Positions 35,508 to 46,134 of a stretch of DNA of 64,000 bases are shown here, one piece after another (positions within the stretch are counted from its first letter, which is position 1; every line of letters starts with the position of its first letter). Both the position numbers and the translations under genes were made by a program. The stretch covers positions 2,907,501-2,971,500 of the forward strand of contig NZ_CP114887.1 of NCBI RefSeq assembly GCF_028747805.1, read 5' to 3'. The stretch is from Solibacillus daqui. Lineage in GTDB: Bacteria > Bacillota > Bacilli > Bacillales_A > Planococcaceae. Under the pieces are notes generated by a model. The model was given only the letters and a program-made list of their open reading frames with translations, had not been told where the DNA came from and did no database searches.

Positions 35508-36485
35508 GTGATTTGCATAGAAACCAAAAAAAACCAAACCCAATTACTATTAAAAATTAAACATATAGGCGTTTTCTTACTATATATTGCCCTTTTTTAT
35601 TTCATTCCACCTATAATTTTTGGACTATTTTTCGCTTACTTACTATTCCCTATTTTTCTTTATTTTAAGCGAATTCTACATGTCCCATTTTTTATAGTTG
35701 TTGTTGTACTTTCTATTTTACTTTTTACAGTAATAAGTGCCGTTGTTATATTAATTTTACATAGTTTATTTACTCTACTCCCTAGCTTACAAACTACAGT
35801 TCACCTATTAGAAAAAAACTATGATACCCATCCATTATTTCCTCTAATTCTCGATAAATTTTCAGGTTTACTAAACGAATTAATGTTCTTTATGGTTGAT
35901 TTTATTAAAAATAGTTTGCATTCGATTTTTGAATTACTTATTTTTATCGTTACTTTCTATTTTGCATTGTTCGAAAGTAACAGGAACCGTCTTTGGTTCT
36001 TTGCTTATATTCCAGCAATGTATCGAGCAAGTTGGTCTCGGTATTTTCAAAAGGCGATGCAGTTAATAAGCTATTTTTTACTCGTGGAAATACAACTATT
36101 TACATTAACGTTCATTCTACTTAGCATTGGCTTTTATTTTTTACAGTTTGAAGCGTTTTTCATGAAAGCATTTTTAATTGCTTTTGCAGATTCTTTGCCA
36201 TTTTTGGGCATTGGTATTTTTTTAATTCCTATATCTATTTATTTTTTCATTGTCGGACAGCCTATTGTAGCTACGCTTATAATCGCGCTCTATATTTTTG
36301 TACAAATAGTTAGACAGCTAACTGAGTCAATGTTATGGAGTCATACATTTCACTTACGTATGATTCACACATTCATCATTAGCGCTGCCTCTGTTTTACT
36401 ATTTGGTATTTATGGCATCATTTTGAGCCCATTGCTTTTAATGATGGCTATTAAATTTAAGCAACATCCTATCTTTGTACGATAA
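35508..36485 (+). CDS. ytvI: AI-2E family membrane protein (YtvI-like), start unclear
   Basis: A polytopic membrane protein of the AI-2E transporter family, about 322-325 residues, corresponding by position (beside citZ and fxsA) to B. subtilis YtvI, a sporulation membrane protein. Hydrophobic segments occur near residues 18-45, 60-90, 143-160, 193-215 and 220-310, with the family's C-terminal block. The only canonical start, GTG 35508, overlaps its own AGGAG (35504-35508). An ATA codon at 35517-35519 sits at ideal 8-base spacing, so a rare AUA start is possible. It overlaps the convergent fxsA by 17 bases. Confidence 0.75.
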   Translation: MICIETKKNQTQLLLKIKHIGVFLLYIALFYFIPPIIFGLFFAYLLFPIFLYFKRILHVPFFIVVVVLSILLFTVISAVVILILHSLFTLLPSLQTTVHLLEKNYDTHPLFPLILDKFSGLLNELMFFMVDFIKNSLHSIFELLIFIVTFYFALFESNRNRLWFFAYIPAMYRASWSRYFQKAMQLISYFLLVEIQLFTLTFILLSIGFYFLQFEAFFMKAFLIAFADSLPFLGIGIFLIPISIYFFIVGQPIVATLIIALYIFVQIVRQLTESMLWSHTFHLRMIHTFIISAASVLLFGIYGIILSPLLLMMAIKFKQHPIFVR

Positions 36486-36858
36486 TAACATTGCCTCTTT
36501 TCATTTTTTTTCGTAAGTAATAAAAAATTAATGGTTTAAATAAATTTCTTGTAATTCCTAGTACAAATAATAAACCGATAATATCGGTTATAAAACCAGG
36601 GAACACCATTAACACGCCACCTATGAAAATCATAAAGGTTTCAATCATTGCAATACCTGGTGGTTGACCTTGCTGCAGGCTATTTTGAACGTCTTTATAC
36701 GATTTCATGCCGCGCTGTTTTGCGATGAGTACACCCACTACAGAAGTGAGTACAATTAATAATAATGTATAGAAAACGCCGATTGCTTTTCCAATTAGGA
36801 TAAGCATAGCAATTTCTGCAAAACCTAGCGCTAACATTCCCCATAATAATTTTTTCAT
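36469..36858 (-). CDS. fxsA: FxsA family membrane protein
   Basis: A 129-residue cytoplasmic membrane protein of the FxsA/YtzA family (named for suppressing phage T7 exclusion by F plasmid in E. coli). The family core is visible: FAEIAMLILIGKAIG, then TSVVGVLIAKQRGM, and a glycine-containing VFPGFITDIIGLLF helix. The C-terminus is basic (KKMKRGN). AAGGGGG precedes the ATG. It overlaps the 3' end of ytvI on the opposite strand. A repeat element lies upstream. Confidence 0.88.
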   Translation of the reverse strand: MKKLLWGMLALGFAEIAMLILIGKAIGVFYTLLLIVLTSVVGVLIAKQRGMKSYKDVQNSLQQGQPPGIAMIETFMIFIGGVLMVFPGFITDIIGLLFVLGITRNLFKPLIFYYLRKKMKRGNVIIVQR

Positions 36859-36911
36859 ATTGATTGTCCCCCTTCTTACAATATATACGTATTTTCACCA
36901 AAAAAGTTTCA

Positions 36912-37096
36912 TAAGAAAAGTGCTAAAGCGCCCTTCCAGCCCCGAGTGGGCAAAACACCACGTCCATGTGGTATGCCCACAATGACTCACATCGTGTGAG
37001 CCTCAGACATTGGAGAGACCGATGCAAAAGTAAACGCTCCACCACTTTTGCAGGAGGGTTCGAAATGGCCGAGGGGCTGGCGCTTTAGCCTAGACA
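36912..37096 (+). repeat. Multi-hairpin intergenic repeat, full copy A
   Basis: About 185 bp between pyk and fxsA. Terminal arms GCTAAAGCGCCC-TT-CCAGCCCC (36922 on) and GGGGCTGGCGCTTTAGC (37074-37089) pair. Inside are CCAC/GTGG around 36958-36971, CTCAC/GTGAG within AATG/CATT (about 36981-37011), and TGCAAAAGT/ACTTTTGCA (37023-37052). The copy at 47522-47710 is closely similar and in the same orientation. No coding frame or transposase is present, so it would be a non-autonomous element or a structured RNA. Confidence 0.9.
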
Positions 37097-37136
37097 CTGT
37101 TATAACGGAAAAATTTATACTTTCTTATAAATATAA

Positions 37137-37167
37137 AAATCCATTTTCATAATTGAAAATGGATTTT
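37137..37167 (-). terminator. pyk terminator
   Basis: AAAATCCATTTTC (37137-37149) pairs with GAAAATGGATTTT (37155-37167), 13 bases after the pyk stop, with a T-run at the 3' side on the minus strand. Confidence 0.8.
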
Positions 37168-37179
37168 AACATTTAAATT

Positions 37180-38940
37180 TTATAGTACACTCGCATGACC
37201 TTTGTAGATGACACCTGTTTCTGCGTCCATTGTAATTTCTTGTCCGTGACGAATTAATGTTGTTGCTTCTTTTACGCCTACAATTACTGGAATGCCAAGA
37301 CTTAGGCCAACTACCGCTGCATGCGACGTTAAACCGCCTTCTTCTGTAATAATACCGACACAGTTTTCAATGGCTGGCATCATTTCACGGTCTGAACCGA
37401 CTGTTACGATAATGGCACCTTCTGTATCATAAGCTAATGCTTCGCCAGCGTTTTTCGCTACAATCGCTTTACCGACTACCGAAGCTTTACCAATCCCTTG
37501 TCCACGCGCTAATAAGTCACCAATTACGTGAACTTTCATTAAGTTTGTTGTACCCGCTTCACCTACTGGTACACCTGCAGTAATAACAACAACATCTCCA
37601 TGACTTACGAATTCGTGTTTAAGTGCTTCATCGACTGAAAGCTCTAAAATTTCGTCCGTAGTTGTTACACGCTGCGTTAAAACTGGTTTTACGCCCCACA
37701 CTAAAGTTAATTTTTGTGCAGTTGATTGTTGGCTTGTAACCGCGATAATTGAAACGCCTGGGCGATATTTCGCGATCATTTTTGCTGTATTTCCGCTTTC
37801 TGTTGGCGCTAATACAGCTGTAACACCTAAGTTAATCGACGTGTACGCCACTGCTTGTGAAATCGCTTCTGTCATGTTTGCTTCTCTTTCACGGCTACGT
37901 TGAGATACGATTTGACGATAGTCTAACGCATTTTCTGTGCGCTCAGCAATTTTATTCATTGTAATTACTGATTCAACTGGATAAATACCAGCTGCAGTTT
38001 CACCTGAGAGCATAATTGCATCTGTTCCGTCCAAAATGGCATTCGCTACGTCTGACGCTTCTGCACGCGTTGGGCGAGGATTACGTTGCATAGAATCTAA
38101 CATTTGCGTTGCTGTAATAACCGGCTTTCCAACCTGGTTACATTTATTAATTAATGATTTTTGTACAAGTGGTACTTCTTCAGCCGGAATTTCTACCCCT
38201 AAATCACCTCGTGCGACCATTAAGCCATCTGACACTTCAATAATGTCATCAATATTGTCTACACCTTCTTGGTTTTCGATTTTCGGGATAATTTGAATAT
38301 GGCTACCATTATTTTGTTCTAATAGCTCACGAATTTCTAATACATCCTTTGCTGTACGTACGAATGATGCGGCGATAAAGTCTACCCCTTGATCAATACC
38401 AAATAAAATATCGGCTGCATCTTTTTCTGTAATCCCTGGTAGTTTAACTGAAACTCCTGGAACGTTCACACCTTTTTTATTTTTTAAAACACCCGCATTT
38501 TCAACAATCGTATGAATTAATCCTTGTTCTAAATCCTTTGCTAAAACGCGTAATTCAATTAAGCCATCATCTAATAAAATAATGTTATTTTGATCTACAT
38601 CTTCAATTAACTGATCATACGTTACTGAAAAACGAGATTCATTGCCAAGCACTTCTGTCATAGAAATGTCGATTACTTGACCAGTTACTAAATGAATTTC
38701 GCCGTTTTCCATTGAATGCGTACGAATTTCAGGGCCTTTCGTATCTAATAAAATACCTACTGGTTTTTTCATACGCTCTGACGCATCACGAATAGCTGCA
38801 ATACGAATTGCATGTTCTTCATGATTACCGTGCGAAAAGTTTAAACGCGCTACATTCATACCCGCCGTAATTAATTTATCTAACATTTCTGGTGATTCAC
38901 TTGCAGGACCAATCGTACAAACAATCTTAGTTTTTCTCAT
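37180..38940 (-). CDS. pyk: Pyruvate kinase with extra C-terminal domain
   Basis: Makes pyruvate and ATP from phosphoenolpyruvate. The 586-residue protein has the barrel with [20 protein letters not shown], the [10 protein letters not shown] active-site lysine and [10 protein letters not shown], then the C-terminal allosteric region. About 105 further residues (from about 480) form a PEP-utiliser swivelling domain containing [20 protein letters not shown], as in Bacillus Pyk. Expected to be co-transcribed with pfkA, 27 bases upstream. Confidence 0.96.
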   Translation of the reverse strand: MRKTKIVCTIGPASESPEMLDKLITAGMNVARLNFSHGNHEEHAIRIAAIRDASERMKKPVGILLDTKGPEIRTHSMENGEIHLVTGQVIDISMTEVLGNESRFSVTYDQLIEDVDQNNIILLDDGLIELRVLAKDLEQGLIHTIVENAGVLKNKKGVNVPGVSVKLPGITEKDAADILFGIDQGVDFIAASFVRTAKDVLEIRELLEQNNGSHIQIIPKIENQEGVDNIDDIIEVSDGLMVARGDLGVEIPAEEVPLVQKSLINKCNQVGKPVITATQMLDSMQRNPRPTRAEASDVANAILDGTDAIMLSGETAAGIYPVESVITMNKIAERTENALDYRQIVSQRSREREANMTEAISQAVAYTSINLGVTAVLAPTESGNTAKMIAKYRPGVSIIAVTSQQSTAQKLTLVWGVKPVLTQRVTTTDEILELSVDEALKHEFVSHGDVVVITAGVPVGEAGTTNLMKVHVIGDLLARGQGIGKASVVGKAIVAKNAGEALAYDTEGAIIVTVGSDREMMPAIENCVGIITEEGGLTSHAAVVGLSLGIPVIVGVKEATTLIRHGQEITMDAETGVIYKGHASVL

Positions 38941-38967
38941 AGTTTTGTCATCTCCGTTTTTTACACT

Positions 38968-39930
<963 letters not shown>

Positions 39931-40030
39931 CTATTTTCCTCCTACTTGTCTCATACTATTCACATTAACAGAAAAATGGTCTATATGTAACTATTCTGGA
40001 TAACAAAAAATACAATCTTAATAAAAAAAT

Positions 40031-40060
40031 GAAAGAATGCGCTTTCACGCATTCTTTCGC
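40031..40060 (-). terminator. accDA terminator
   Basis: GAAAGAATGCG (40031-40041) pairs with CGCATTCTTTC (40048-40058); on the minus strand it is followed by ATTTTTTTATT. It lies 12 bases after the accA stop. Confidence 0.9.
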
Positions 40061-40070
40061 ATCAATTCTT

Positions 40071-41036
40071 TCAGTCGATATTTTCTTCTGAAAACTGACC
40101 GATGTTTTTAAATTTTATATAACGATTCTCAATTAATTCATCTGATGTTAATTTTGTTAATTCACTCAAATGAAGCTCTAGCGCTTGCTTCATGAAATTT
40201 GCCTGTGCAAGTACATCTTTATGTGCACCACCCGCAACTTCAGGAATAATGTCGTCAATGATTTCTAAATTTTTCAAATCGGGTGCCGTAATCTTCATTG
40301 CCTCTGCAGCTTGCTGAGCATAGGTTGCATCCTTCCATAAAATCGATGCTGCTCCTTCAGGAGAAATAACAGAATAAGTTGCATTTTCAAGCATAAGAAT
40401 TTTATTTGCTACCCCGAGTGCTAATGCACCTCCACTACCACCTTCGCCAATGACAATACTAATTACCGGAACACGTAACCCTGCCATTTCAAATAGATTG
40501 CGTGCGATAGCTTCACTCTGTCCACGTTCCTCGGCTGCCTTCCCTGGATACGCGCCTTTTGTGTCAATCAAACAAATAATCGGACGGTTAAATTTCTCAG
40601 CCTGCTTCATTAAACGTAGTGCTTTACGGTAGCCTTCTGGATGAGGCATACCAAAATTACGGCGAATATTTTCCTTCGTCGTTTTCCCACGCTGATGACC
40701 GATTATCGTTATCGGCTGACCATTAAACGACGCAATGCCGCCTACAATCGCTGCATCATCTTTGAATGTACGATCGCCATGTAGTTCAATGAAATCATCA
40801 AAAATATGTTCAATATAATCAAGTGTCGTTGGACGCTCTGCATGGCGTGCCACTTGTACACGATCCCACGGTTTCATATTTGCATATACTGATTTTTCAA
40901 GCTCTAGTAAACGAGTTTCAAGCTTTTCAATTTCACCACTCATGTCGACATCTGCTTCTATAGCAATGGTCTTTAACTCCACAATTTTTTCTCGTAATTT
41001 TACAACCGGTTCTTCAAACGCCATTAATTTAGACAT
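40071..41036 (-). CDS. accA: Acetyl-CoA carboxylase carboxyltransferase, alpha subunit
   Basis: With AccD transfers the carboxyl group from carboxybiotin to acetyl-CoA, making malonyl-CoA for fatty acid synthesis. About 321 residues, with the crotonase-like core: [34 protein letters not shown] and [17 protein letters not shown] 41036 ([10 protein letters not shown]) has AGGGGGTG 6 bases upstream and overlaps the accD end by 8 bases, so the two are translationally coupled. Confidence 0.95.
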   Translation of the reverse strand: MSKLMAFEEPVVKLREKIVELKTIAIEADVDMSGEIEKLETRLLELEKSVYANMKPWDRVQVARHAERPTTLDYIEHIFDDFIELHGDRTFKDDAAIVGGIASFNGQPITIIGHQRGKTTKENIRRNFGMPHPEGYRKALRLMKQAEKFNRPIICLIDTKGAYPGKAAEERGQSEAIARNLFEMAGLRVPVISIVIGEGGSGGALALGVANKILMLENATYSVISPEGAASILWKDATYAQQAAEAMKITAPDLKNLEIIDDIIPEVAGGAHKDVLAQANFMKQALELHLSELTKLTSDELIENRYIKFKNIGQFSEENID

Positions 41037-41901
41037 GAGAAACACCCCCTTGTACATGTAACTTCACAATTGTTGATACATTTTCACGGATATCACAGCG
41101 GTTAAAAATCGCATCTAATTGACCATGCTCGAGTAAAAACTCAGCTGTTTGGAAATCGTCCGGCAACTTTTCACGTACCGTCTGTTCAATAACACGACGT
41201 CCCGCAAAACCTATTAAACTTTGTGGCTCAGCGATATTGTAATCTCCAATTGAAGCAAAACTCGCTGATACACCACCCGTTGTTGGATGTGTCAATATCG
41301 AAATATATAGTAAACCTTCTTCACTATGTCGTTTGAGCGCTACACTTGCTTTCGCCATTTGCATTAGCGACAACACACCTTCTTGCATGCGGGCACCACC
41401 ACTCGCAGTAAAAATAATAAATGGAACACGTAATTCCGTTGCTTTTTCTACTGCACGTGTAATTTTTTCTCCAACAACCGAGCCCATAGAGCCCATTCGG
41501 AAAGTAGAATCCATTACCGCAACAACGATTTGCATCCCTTTCAATGTTCCTACGCCTGTCAACACAGCTTCATTCAAGCCTGTTTTCTTTTTGTCGACTT
41601 CAATCTTTTCGACATATGCTGGGAATTGTAACGGATTAGTCGTCTGTAAATGGTCGTCCATTGATGTAAATGAACCTTCATCTAAGAAGCTCGCGATACG
41701 TTCCTTAGCATTAAGTGTGAAATGGTGCTGACATTTCATGCACACTTTTAAATTTTTCTCTAATTCCTTTGTGACATGAATCGTTTTGCATTTTGGGCAT
41801 TTTGTTACGATTCCTTCTGGAAATTCCTTTTCTTCAGCTTTTTTTGATATGCTGCCACTATTTTTTTTGCGGTTTATTGATAATAAATCACGAATCGCCA
41901 T
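41029..41901 (-). CDS. accD: Acetyl-CoA carboxylase carboxyltransferase, beta subunit
   Basis: Partner of AccA, about 290 residues. The N-terminal four-cysteine zinc finger (CPKCK and CMKCQ) is followed by the carboxyltransferase fold with [36 protein letters not shown] and [16 protein letters not shown] 41901 (MAIRDLLS) is chosen because GGGGGAT lies about 7 bases upstream. It follows a GntR regulator by 32 bases and overlaps accA. Confidence 0.95.
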   Translation of the reverse strand: MAIRDLLSINRKKNSGSISKKAEEKEFPEGIVTKCPKCKTIHVTKELEKNLKVCMKCQHHFTLNAKERIASFLDEGSFTSMDDHLQTTNPLQFPAYVEKIEVDKKKTGLNEAVLTGVGTLKGMQIVVAVMDSTFRMGSMGSVVGEKITRAVEKATELRVPFIIFTASGGARMQEGVLSLMQMAKASVALKRHSEEGLLYISILTHPTTGGVSASFASIGDYNIAEPQSLIGFAGRRVIEQTVREKLPDDFQTAEFLLEHGQLDAIFNRCDIRENVSTIVKLHVQGGVSHV

Positions 41902-41933
41902 TGTATATCCCCCTTTTGTAGTAACTCGCTTTT

Positions 41934-42569
41934 TTAGCGCTCTATACATTCCATCCATTTTTCATATGCTTGAATTGCTTCATGTGTATAACCCATTTGC
42001 ATCGCCTTTAGCATTGTTTCAACTTCAAGTTTTTCATGCATTTCAATCACACCTGCTAACAAATCATTGCTAAATACTACTAGTTGCATCCAAATTTTTA
42101 GTGCTAACCGATTGCCACTCGCGATTATACATTCACGTAATATATCCTCACGCAATACATTTTCTCCGAGTTCCACTTTAATGAAAAAACTATCTAATAT
42201 CGGCAGCGACCGTAATTTTTTCGACTGACAAATCAAACGAATCGCTTCTTTTTCATGCATTTGTCGTGTTGCCTCAACATCGTTTGAAGACTTTTCATCT
42301 TGTAATATAAACGAGCCAACAATTTCAACAAATTGGTGATGCTTCATGCTGGCCAAAAATGTTCCGCCACCATGCTTTGTTTCGATTAAACCTAATAGCT
42401 CTAAACTTCGCAGTGCTTCTCGAACTGATGAACGTCCTACTTGTAATTGCTCAGACAAAACCCGTTCAGAAGGAAGCTTTTGACCTTCCAGAATATTTTG
42501 GTTCGCAATTAACTCTCGTAGCTGCTTCACAATTTGCAAAAACATTTTTTTCTCTGGCTTATGTTCCAC
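41934..42569 (-). CDS. GntR-family regulator, FadR subfamily
   Basis: A 211-residue repressor-type protein. The N-terminal winged helix-turn-helix is clear ([38 protein letters not shown], given by blocks), followed by an all-helical FCD-like effector domain (about residues 85-205). It begins 32 bases upstream of accD, so it probably responds to a metabolite tied to fatty acid precursors and may control accDA or a nearby gene, though a similar gene also precedes accDA in Bacillus species. A structured element lies just upstream. Confidence 0.85.
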   Translation of the reverse strand: MEHKPEKKMFLQIVKQLRELIANQNILEGQKLPSERVLSEQLQVGRSSVREALRSLELLGLIETKHGGGTFLASMKHHQFVEIVGSFILQDEKSSNDVEATRQMHEKEAIRLICQSKKLRSLPILDSFFIKVELGENVLREDILRECIIASGNRLALKIWMQLVVFSNDLLAGVIEMHEKLEVETMLKAMQMGYTHEAIQAYEKWMECIER

Positions 42570-42594
42570 TCAACTCACCTCAATATCATTTCCA

Positions 42595-42735
42595 TATCAA
42601 TTGCGCCTCGGCTAACTTTAGTCCAGATTTTTTTCAAGTTCACCTGAAAAACTCCTCTAAAAAATCTGTGACATCCGCCGGGGGCTTAACTTGATTCAGT
42701 GGGGGTTTGAACCTCCACTGAATCAAGTTAAAAGT
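42595..42735. repeat. Two-hairpin element with covarying stems, copy 2
   Basis: Same layout as 25976-26110: edge ATCAATTGCGCCTC, hairpin 1 (CAGATTTTTT at 42624-42633 with AAAAAATCTG at 42659-42668), core GTGACATCCGCCGGGGGC, hairpin 2 (17-bp perfect stem TTAACTTGATTCAGTGG at 42686-42702 with its complement ending at 42731). GCCTC (42605-42609) pairs with GGGGC (42681-42685) through one G-U pair. It ends about 25 bases upstream of the GntR gene start. Confidence 0.8.
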
Positions 42736-42881
42736 GGTCTGACCAGTTTCACTATAATTAAGAATACAAAATGTTTTTATCATTGTAAAGAAATATTCGC
42801 TATCTTTTCAATTCACCATAAAGATATTTATGTATAACACATAAATTTTACGATTTTTCGACCAATATTTTTTACTTCAGA

Positions 42882-42918
42882 AAAAAAAGCGCTTCTAGTA
42901 TACACTAGAAAACGCTCT
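42882..42918 (-). terminator. dnaE terminator
   Basis: On the minus strand AGCGTTTTCTAGT pairs with ACTAGAAGCGCT and is followed by a run of eight T, 11 bases after the dnaE stop. Confidence 0.85.
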
Positions 42919-42928
42919 ATATTATTAT

Positions 42929-45900
42929 TCATTTAATAGTAATTTGCTTTACTTTTATTTGTGCTTTGTTAAATCTCCGTTCCAAAAAGCCCTCTACATA
43001 TAGTAATGTATCTTCGTTTAACTGGCCGACAACTTGTTCATATTCTTTTGGAAATAGCGTGCAAATTACCGCACCAAATTCATCTTCAATCGTTACAAAT
43101 GCCATCAGTTCACCACGCTTCGTACGCAATTGACGAAACTCGCTGACAATACCAATGATGCGAATATAACTATTATCCTTCAATGTCTGCAATGATTGAA
43201 CATTGGCGTTCGTCTGCTGAAATTGAGGACGCATACGGATAATTGGATGATCCGATAAATAAAAGCCTAGCACTTCTTTTTCATATTGTAGTTTTTCTTT
43301 TTCAGGAACATTGGACATTTCGACATACTTTGGTTTACCAAATGCCATGAAATCAGCTTGCTTTTGAGCACCCTCAATAGTAGCAAGTAGTGTAGCACGG
43401 TCTTTCCCAAATTCATCAAGTGCGCCTGCTTTAATAAGCGGCTCAACTACTTTACGTTGAAAATGCGTGCTTGTTAATGATACAGCCAAATCAAAGATTG
43501 TCTCAAACCGCTGTTGTTGCTCATCTCGCACTTTCAATAATTGTTGTAAAAATGGTTGTGAAACTCCTTTAATAGCAGATAAGCTAAAACGAATCTTACC
43601 ATTTTCCACTTTAAAATGACGTACGCTTCGATTGATCGATGGCGGTAATATTTCAATTCCATTTGCTTTAGCTTCCATTAAAATTTGCATCAGTTTATCG
43701 CTATTCCCAGTTGCATTTGTTAATAATGCTGCATAGAAATTGACAGGGAAATTCGCCTTTAAATACGCCATTTGGTATGAAATGATACTATACGCAACCG
43801 CGTGACTCTTCGGGAATCCATAATCAGCAAAGCGCACAATTAATTCATAAACTTCGTGCGCCACTTGCTCTGTGTATCCTTTAGAAAGCGAACCTTTTAC
43901 AAATGCTGCGCGTTGTTCTTCTAGCGCTTCCCGTTTTTTCTTACTTACCGCACGTCGCAGAATATCAGCTTGACCAATCGTAAAGCCCGCCATGACATTT
44001 GCGATACGCATAATTTGTTCCTGATAAATAATAACACCGTACGTTTCTTGTAAAATGGAAGTTAAATCAGGATGAGGCATACTGACAGGCTCTAGATGAT
44101 GCTTACGATTTGCATAGACAGGGATAAATTGCATTGGACCTGGTCGATAGAGCGCATTAACTGCAACGATGTCTAAAAAATGCGTAGGCTTTATATCACG
44201 GAGTGCACCTTTCATACCGTCAGACTCTAACTGGAATATCCCAACCGTATCCCCCCTCTGCAACAATTCAAACGTTTTCGCATCGTTTAATGGAATCTGA
44301 TTGAAATCTAGTTCGATTTGATGAGTATACAGAATCGACTTTCGAATTTGATCTAAAATTGTTAAATTTCTAAGACCTAAAAAATCAATTTTCAGTAACC
44401 CGGTTTGCTCAACTTCAAGCATTGGCCACTGTGTTAAATAGATATCATCATGCCCTTGTTCGATCGGTACAACATCGACAAGTGGTACAGGGCTTAGTAC
44501 AACACCGGCCGCATGTGTTGACGCATTACGAGGCAACCCTTCTAATCTTAGTGCCGTTTGAAACCATTTATGTCGAATTGGCTCAGTGTCCATCCATTTA
44601 CGTAAGTTTTCAGAATTTGCATAGGCTTCTTGTAGTGTAATACCTGGCTTGTTTGGAATAAGCTTTGATATCATTTCAAGTGTTTCTGAATTAAAGTTAA
44701 ACATTCGTGCGACATCACGCGCGACAGCTTTTGCGGATAAAGTCCCAAATGTAATAATTTGTGCAACATATTGCTTTCCGTATTTACTCGCTACATACTC
44801 AATAACTTCCTGTCGACGTGTATCTAAAAAGTCGATATCAATATCCGGCAATGTAACACGCTCCACATTTAAAAAGCGTTCAAACAGTAAATCATACTGT
44901 AGTGGATCTACTTGTGTAATTTCTAGCGCGTATGCGATGAGTGATGAAGCAGATGAACCACGACCTGGCCCTGTTAAAATTTGTTGTTCACGAGCAAAGC
45001 GCATAAAGTCGGCAACAATTAAAAAATAATCCGAGTAACCCATCGATTGAATGACTTGTAGCTCATAATCAATACGTTCTACATATTGCTTTGGTAATAT
45101 TTCCGTTTGTAATCGCTTTTGTAAGCCAGCCTGCACTTCTTGCTTTAATACATCTGCAGCTGTTTGCCCTTCCATAAGCGGAAACTTTGGCATATACACT
45201 TGATTTAGGTTAATTTCCACATGACAGCTTAATAATAATTTTTCAGTTGCATCTAACCACATTTGCTTATCTGAAAAGCGAGCATTCCAATCTTGGGCTG
45301 TTAATACATAGCTGTCATGCTTTTGTTCATGATTTCGGTCATTCAACTTTACACCTGTTTCAATCGATTGTGCGACTTCATAGGCAAATGCGTCTTGTTC
45401 ATACATATACAAACTTTCATGTGTAGCAATTACACGCAGTTGATGTTGCTGTGCTAGCTCCTCTGCCTGAACTTCAAATGGATGCACGCCATTTGCACGT
45501 GTAATCCCTATGTAAAGGTTTGCCTTATTTGCTTGAATAAGAGCATGTAAGGATTTTTGTGCTTCTGGCTGTAACCAGGCTTGTTGATTAGCAAATGGTA
45601 AGAGAACAAATGCGATGTCCTGACAATAGGCAACAAGCCAACGTAGTGGAATGTTTTGTTGTGGACGAATTGCAATACTACTCGCTATTTTCAATAAATT
45701 TTGGTAGCCTTTATTTGTTTTCGCATAGAGCACAAGCGGTAGTGTTTCATCCTCTGTTCGTTCAAGCTCAATCGTTAAGCCGGCCACTGGATGAATGCCA
45801 GCCTTTTTTAGTTGAAACATAAAAGGCAAAAGCCCATACAATTTTGAGTTAACAATTGCACAGCTTTTTGCCTGTTGTTGTTGTAAAAAAGGGATGAGCT

Positions 45901-45964
45901 CATTGATACGAATTGTACTTTTCAATAAATCGGCACTCGTCCGTATTTGTGGATATACCGTCAT
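42929..45964 (-). CDS. dnaE: DNA polymerase III alpha subunit DnaE
   Basis: Replicative polymerase that in Gram-positives extends RNA primers before PolC. The 1011-residue protein has the catalytic aspartates in LPDIDIDF and the MQFIPVYANRK and GRGSSASS blocks, then a helix-hairpin-helix region and a C-terminal OB-fold (SYIRIIGIVSEFRQLRTKRG). The N-terminal PHP domain opens TVYPQIRTSADLLKST and lacks the metal-binding HLH motif, so it is probably inactive. It is about 100 residues shorter than B. subtilis DnaE. A structured intergenic element precedes it. Confidence 0.92.
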   Translation of the reverse strand: MTVYPQIRTSADLLKSTIRINELIPFLQQQQAKSCAIVNSKLYGLLPFMFQLKKAGIHPVAGLTIELERTEDETLPLVLYAKTNKGYQNLLKIASSIAIRPQQNIPLRWLVAYCQDIAFVLLPFANQQAWLQPEAQKSLHALIQANKANLYIGITRANGVHPFEVQAEELAQQHQLRVIATHESLYMYEQDAFAYEVAQSIETGVKLNDRNHEQKHDSYVLTAQDWNARFSDKQMWLDATEKLLLSCHVEINLNQVYMPKFPLMEGQTAADVLKQEVQAGLQKRLQTEILPKQYVERIDYELQVIQSMGYSDYFLIVADFMRFAREQQILTGPGRGSSASSLIAYALEITQVDPLQYDLLFERFLNVERVTLPDIDIDFLDTRRQEVIEYVASKYGKQYVAQIITFGTLSAKAVARDVARMFNFNSETLEMISKLIPNKPGITLQEAYANSENLRKWMDTEPIRHKWFQTALRLEGLPRNASTHAAGVVLSPVPLVDVVPIEQGHDDIYLTQWPMLEVEQTGLLKIDFLGLRNLTILDQIRKSILYTHQIELDFNQIPLNDAKTFELLQRGDTVGIFQLESDGMKGALRDIKPTHFLDIVAVNALYRPGPMQFIPVYANRKHHLEPVSMPHPDLTSILQETYGVIIYQEQIMRIANVMAGFTIGQADILRRAVSKKKREALEEQRAAFVKGSLSKGYTEQVAHEVYELIVRFADYGFPKSHAVAYSIISYQMAYLKANFPVNFYAALLTNATGNSDKLMQILMEAKANGIEILPPSINRSVRHFKVENGKIRFSLSAIKGVSQPFLQQLLKVRDEQQQRFETIFDLAVSLTSTHFQRKVVEPLIKAGALDEFGKDRATLLATIEGAQKQADFMAFGKPKYVEMSNVPEKEKLQYEKEVLGFYLSDHPIIRMRPQFQQTNANVQSLQTLKDNSYIRIIGIVSEFRQLRTKRGELMAFVTIEDEFGAVICTLFPKEYEQVVGQLNEDTLLYVEGFLERRFNKAQIKVKQITIK

Positions 45965-45994
45965 CGTTCATCCCTCCTGAATTAATCCCGTATT

Positions 45995-46134
45995 AAGGGC
46001 CCGTAAGACGCCCACATCAAACTAGCAATTGATGGAAACAGCTAAGTGGGCGATCCACTGTACCTATAAGTCCGATTGGTGAAAGCTAATGCTCTGTGGG
46101 GATGAGCAACACCCCCTCCGAGCAAAGTTTCACT
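45995..46134. repeat. Two-hairpin structured intergenic element between nrnA and dnaE
   Basis: Two compact foldable units. Unit 1: CGCCCAC (46009-46015) with GTGGGCG (46046-46052), enclosing ATCAA/TTGAT (46016-46020 with 46029-46033). Unit 2: GTGAAA (46079-46084) with TTTCAC (46128-46133), GCTC/GAGC (46091-46094 with 46120-46123), and GGGG/CCCC (46098-46101 with 46112-46115). It fills the gap and runs to the nrnA stop. No coding frame. I believe similar sequences recur in Lysinibacillus-type genomes, but only one copy is in this window. Confidence 0.55.

Noticed and set aside
36912..37096. CRISPR array suspected from repeated hairpins
   Set aside because: The repeats are single 185-bp units far apart, not short direct repeats with spacers, and no cas genes are present.
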